Shown one piece after another: positions 60,353 through 64,000 of a stretch of DNA of 64,000 nt (its first letter is position 1; each line of letters opens with the position of its first letter). Source of the DNA: Marsupella aquatica. Taxonomy: Eukaryota; Marchantiophyta. The notes beneath the pieces are model-generated. The model was not told the origin of the DNA. It did no database searches and worked only from the letters and a program-made list of their open reading frames with translations. A program made the translations under genes and the position numbers. The DNA lies in assembly GCA_973895155.1 (NCBI GenBank), contig OZ316891.1, forward strand, positions 10,540,001 to 10,604,000, in the 5' to 3' direction.

Positions 60353-61304
60353 GTCAAAGCCTAGATTTAGTACTTAGACAGAAGCTACAAAGTCAAGCTT
60401 GGATTCAACCGACATGCCATAGAAAATGAGTACTTAATTAAGTAAACAAAGAGTACCGAGAGTCCAAAGTTTGTGAACTGTAGCAAGAGTAGGCCCCAAG
60501 ATTCTTGAGCTAACCACTAAAGTGAAGTGAGTGCTTCAGAGTAGCCAGAGTAGGGCCCAAAGATTCTGCTTATCTTTTGTCATTCAGTCAAGCTACAGCG
60601 AGAGAGTTTTCTAGATTAATGATTAGTTGTTCAGTTTTCCAAAAAAATCCATTTCGAGACGGCTCCATCCAGCAAGAGTTTTTTAATTTGATCACGGACA
60701 CCGAGACAGACACACTCCGCTAGCTAGACACGTGATTCATGATAGGTCCTACTTTGTGCACCAAGAAAGAGAAAGACCTCCTGTGTCTACCAATTGCAAT
60801 CCCATGATACTCAAACTGGACAACGGATACTCAAAGTGAACCTTTCCACAGACAGCCAAATAGCGCAAAAAATGCACCAATGGTAGCCAAATTGAAGGAA
60901 AACAATTCAATCATCTAGCCATGCACCTGAACCAGATTGAGTATATTCTACCTGTGCTTGGATCCATAGCTTCAATCTTGCTCTCGCGCTCGCTTTTCTT
61001 CCCGTCGCTCATCAGCTCTCAAAGAAAGCCATTGCGGGGCCCGGTCGCTCATCAGCTCCTGATCCCAAAGAAAGCCAGTGCAGGGCCCGGGAGGAGAAGA
61101 GGGGAACAACTGAACGATGCCCTAATTTCATACTCTAACCCGAGTCAACAAACTAAGGTTAACTTTTGCGAAAGTTTTTTTGAGTAAATTTGGTCCGAAA
61201 AAAAGTTTCGTGCGGCATTGGATTGTGGGAAAATGTTGATGCTTAATTTTGGATTCCGTGCACCAATTTTTGCTCATCGCGCACGACTGGTCCAGGGTTA
61301 GACC

Positions 61305-61319
61305 AGTTTACGGATAGGT
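61305..61319 (-). repeat. Right terminal inverted repeat of the Harbinger element
   Basis: AGTTTACGGATAGGT, exact complement of the left end, followed directly by TTA. A second small inverted repeat (ACTGGTCC, then GGGTTAGACCAGT) overlaps its inner side at 61286-61308. Confidence 0.7.
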
Positions 61320-61322
61320 TTA

Positions 61323-61837
61323 TTGTCACTAAAATTGTTCAAATTTACAAGGTTGTCATTGTTTTTATTGTACTAGCCCCGATTACCTGTTCTTTGAACA
61401 TGAATAGCGGGAGGACAATAAAAATGTCACCAAAATATATTCCTTATTCATATGTTTTGAAGGTTAATGAAATGATAAAAATATTATCATGCATATCATC
61501 ATTTTAATAATCATATATACCATATCATAGTACTCTTTTCTATGCACATCCCACTTTCAGTTTTTCTATCCCACATCCCACTTATGCACATATAATATGG
61601 TGGGGCCATAAAGATCAGTTTTTAATATAAATAGAAATCATAAAAAAATGCAGTCGTGATTATCATTGGACATAACATACATTATAGACATGAGTTTTCT
61701 CATCCACATGATGAGCCATGGAGTTATGGTCTAAAGGTTTCACTCTAAAAGCCTAGACCCCAACTCTAGCTTGTAGTTTGGAGATTTATAAGTGAGATTA
61801 ACAAATATGTCACCCTTTTTGTACATAGTTCCCGTTA
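61323..61837. other. Intergenic stretch, nothing recognised
   Basis: Very AT-rich (ATATCATCATTTTAATAA type) with no gene. Related AT-rich text, including the complement of ATATTATCATGCATATCATC and AAAATATATGAATAAGGAAT, recurs inverted at about 62995-63060. Confidence 0.45.
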
Positions 61838-62104
61838 GGGGGTTTTACTTCCACAAAAATGATACATCACTTACAACAAATGATAAGGTTATTTTATTTG
61901 TTCTAAGGAAAGACTTTAATTTTTTTGTGTCTTTAAATTCAATTTTTGAAACTTATAAGAACATTAGGGTCTTTTTAATCAAAATTATTTTAGAATATTC
62001 CAATTTTGTAGGGGTTTAAAAATAATCATTTTTCTTATATTTTAGGGGGTCGAAAGCCAAAAACGTCACAAGTGATGGGGAGGTCTCCATATAGTGAGAC
62101 CCCC
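61838..62104 (+). mobile_element. MITE-like element, family GGGGGTYTCACT, copy B
   Basis: 267 bp, from GGGGGTTTTACTTCCAC to ATATAGTGAGACCCCC, colinear with 12423-12713 with scattered substitutions and small deletions. Its full length outside any Copia context shows that the repeat is an independent unit. Confidence 0.75.
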
Positions 62105-62198
62105 AAGGCCTGGGCAGGTTGAATGAATTGGTGGAGGTTAGTTTCATCAAGGAAAAAACATTCTTAAACTGCAGTGGCCTTCTTATAAGTGCCCCTAA

Positions 62199-62762
62199 GA
62201 GCATCTCCAACAGTTTTGCGGTCATTGACGGCTACCCTATTGAATAGCCTGGGAAAGTACCGGCCATTTTAAGAAGTCGGGTAGCGACCAAAATCCGTAA
62301 CCCCACCGCTTCCACCCCAAAGTTGACCACCATTCTCTGACCTAACGTTTGAACCCTTCAAGTTGTGGTTCAAACCACCCTCAAGCCGAGCCTGCCTGTG
62401 CTGAATTCATCACTTTCTACCACGAAACCATTGAAGAAAAGAATGTAGAGACTTTCGACCTTCTTCACAGAATGGGAACTTCGCCCTTTGCCCTTCTGAT
62501 CCTGGACAGATTGAGCTTCACGATTGTGTATTCGAAGTGCTCTCACATTCTGCCACGTGGGCTGCCGGTGGCCATCGATGCCTTGTCTCTAACATAGAAT
62601 GCCGATCTCCTTTGAGGGCGTGGCAGGCACGCAGATAATAGACATTGAGCCTCCAAACTTTTGGAGGTTGTGGGGTATGGTGGGTGATTGAATCTGCAAA
62701 AATGGCCGCTGTATGGATATTTGGTGGATAGGGTGTACAAAACCACACCATTGGAGATGCTC
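62199..62762. mobile_element. Tourist-like MITE (PIF/Harbinger type)
   Basis: 564 bp with perfect 12-bp terminal inverted repeats GAGCATCTCCAA (62199-62210) and TTGGAGATGCTC (62751-62762). It is flanked by TAA at 62196-62198 and 62763-62765. A 3-bp TAA duplication is the mark of PIF/Harbinger insertions. It has no transposase; the frames inside it lack domains. Its ends differ from those of the 55988-61319 element, so that element is not obviously its source. Confidence 0.88.
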
Positions 62763-62765
62763 TAA

Positions 62766-63290
62766 AGAGTCCCAAATTGGATTTTATGACCCAGGGTTTG
62801 GCTAGCAAGCGACTAGGTTTGCTAGCAAAGGGGGCTTTATCACTCAAATAAGAATTTTACTCTTTGCTGGCAGGATGAAAAGCCAGAATTTAGTCACAAT
62901 ATGCCATCCATGCCCCACCATAACATATTGTGAGCTCCATAGCCCCACAGTAACATATGTGCATAGAAACCAATGGTATTTTATGTATGATTATTAAATT
63001 GATAACATGCATGATAATTTTTTTTATCATTTAATTAATCTTCAAAATATATGAATAAAGAATATGGAATCACACTATTCATGTTCAAAGAATGTGGAAT
63101 CGGTGTTAATTATGTCATTAAAATACAAGTTTCCCTGGATCCCACTTGAACTTGGAATCCTATGCCAGCAAACAGTTCGAGTTGAAGATCCTATTTGAGC
63201 TTACAGCCTCGTCAAATCTCACCGACCTAATCATGATTATAACAAAAGTTTAAGTGCAAGTAACGATCATCAACTGACCTGGACATCTAC
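62766..63290. other. Intergenic stretch, nothing recognised
   Basis: AT-rich with no gene. The part at ~62995-63060 is inverted relative to ~61440-61520. Confidence 0.4.
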
Positions 63291-63408
63291 TATAGGGCCC
63301 GATGCCCGAATCTTCTCGGGCAGCCCGCAGCGCGTACAGCTGCCAACTCTTCACCCGGCAGCCCTTGCGAAGGGTTTTTGGGCAGCCACAGCCTGACAGC
63401 AGCAAGTC

Positions 63409-63453
63409 CGGGCACTCGGGCAGGACAGTATAATTATGCTGCCCGAGTGCCCG
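63409..63453. repeat. Perfect 15-bp-arm hairpin in a GC-rich block
   Basis: CGGGCACTCGGGCAG at 63409-63423 pairs exactly with CTGCCCGAGTGCCCG at 63439-63453 around a 15-base AT-rich loop. The surrounding 63290-63460 block repeats CGGGCAGCC and GCCCGA motifs. No T-run follows, so it is not a bacterial-type terminator. It may be the end of a repeat or a structured upstream element. Confidence 0.8.
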
Positions 63454-63762
63454 ATAGCGGGGAGATGTTTATTTTTGAATTATCAGTCACATCCCTATCA
63501 TCACGTCACGTCACCTGAGGTCACGTTGCGGGCAGCCAGCGGGCCCGCGTGGCATGGCGTCAGTGGTGGGCCTTACCTGACTCCACTCCTTTGTCTCTTT
63601 TTCTCCCGGGCGGGGCTGAGTTGAACGGGCTGCGCGGGACGGCGGGGCCGGGCAGGTACTCGGCTCCGCGTCGGCCAAACAATTTGTCCGCGAGAATGGG
63701 AGGAGAGAGTACCGTAGTAGTGGAGAGAAGGCAACAAAGAGAAGGAAAGAAGAAGCGCAGCT

Positions 63763-64000
63763 ATGGAAGACGATTTCAACGATCTTTTCGGTGGGGAACA
63801 CGGCCATTGGTGAGCACAGAACTCTCCACAGGGGTCGCACTACTGTAGACCTGAACATCGCACTCCTGTAGACCTGAACACCGCGGCAGTGATGAACCAT
63901 TTTGCTCCTCGTCTACGTGATTTTTGACGAGCTTTTGGCCCTCCTGTGCACTGGTTTTGGCTCGTCGCCGAGAAGGACGGGAGAGCTTTGGATCCGTTGA
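63763..64000 (+). CDS. Possible first exon of an unrecognised gene, cut by the window edge
   Basis: An ATG at 63763 opens MEDDFNDLFGGEHGHW, followed by a consensus donor (TTG|GTGAGC) near 63809. GC-rich sequence and a purine-rich run (AGAGAAGGAAAGAAGAAG) lie directly upstream, as in a plant 5' UTR. The acidic-aromatic start resembles the beginning of a real protein, but no downstream exon can be confirmed within the last 190 bases and the family is unknown. Confidence 0.35.

Larger units (their letters stand above)
55988..61319. mobile_element. Candidate autonomous PIF/Harbinger transposon
   Basis: A 5.3-kb block containing an intact Harbinger nuclease (57399-58559, +) and the second Harbinger gene, a Myb/SANT-like protein (59327-60352, -), arranged tail to tail. 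Perfect 15-bp inverted repeats, ACCTATCCGTAAACT, lie at 55988-56002 and as complement at 61305-61319. TTA occurs at 55984-55986 (one base outside the repeat) and directly after the right end at 61320-61322. TTA/TAA is the target preferred by this superfamily. The one-base asymmetry leaves the exact borders open; the inverted symmetry in fact extends to 18 bp if TAA/TTA is counted. Two-gene content, matching ends and intact frames together support a complete, possibly active element. Confidence 0.75.

Noticed and set aside
1-64000. CRISPR arrays, bacterial operons or defence systems
   Set aside because: The genes are eukaryotic with spliceosomal introns, and no array of identical direct repeats with unique spacers was seen.
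1-64000. tRNA and rRNA genes
   Set aside because: I looked for GGTTCRA box-B-like motifs with pairable stems and found none convincing; a dedicated scan such as tRNAscan-SE would be decisive.

Overview
The window reads as nuclear DNA of a land plant. Spliced genes with GT-AG introns include a plastid-targeted tetrapyrrole enzyme and a bromodomain/WD40 protein of the plant BRWD type. They are separated by long repeat-filled intergenic stretches carrying a Copia retrotransposon, PIF/Harbinger elements and short inverted-repeat (MITE-like) elements. The sequence does not settle the lineage; gene-poor spacing and old repeats would fit a bryophyte, lycophyte or fern as well as a seed plant.

Layout. 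896-2604 (+): glutamate-1-semialdehyde aminotransferase, three exons, with a transit peptide. 3829-4435: a cluster of about ten short GACGCTTT/AAGCGTC palindromes. 5360-5887 (-): a Harbinger transposase relic. 6454-13485 (-): a complete but decayed Copia element with both LTRs, PBS, PPT and a perfect 5-bp target duplication. 16776-18774 (-): a CYP71-clan-like P450 that has lost an internal block and its frame. 18775-25275: repeats only. 25276-36329 (-): a 23-exon BRWD/PHIP-like gene of 2,091 codons before the stop. 36330-38400: CT-rich upstream region with microsatellites. 38579-48250: repeats and an LTR remnant. 48251-50829 (+): peptidyl-tRNA hydrolase 2 in seven small exons. 52413-54110 (-): PRP17/CDC40 splicing factor in one uninterrupted reading frame. 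55310-55972: two tandem-repeat blocks. 55988-61319: a candidate complete two-gene PIF/Harbinger transposon. 62199-62762: a Tourist-like MITE with a TAA target duplication. 63763 to the edge: a possible first exon of another gene.

The four intact host genes look like unrelated housekeeping functions: tetrapyrrole synthesis, chromatin reading, release of peptide from peptidyl-tRNA, and pre-mRNA splicing. I see no operon-like or cluster logic among them. The most interesting material is repeat biology: the palindrome cluster with a ~75-bp higher-order period, an apparently intact Harbinger transposase/Myb pair with matching ends, a new-looking inverted-repeat family present four times, and several local tandem duplications of 113-124 bp. 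All gene models are manual splices read from the sequence. No database search or transcript evidence was available.
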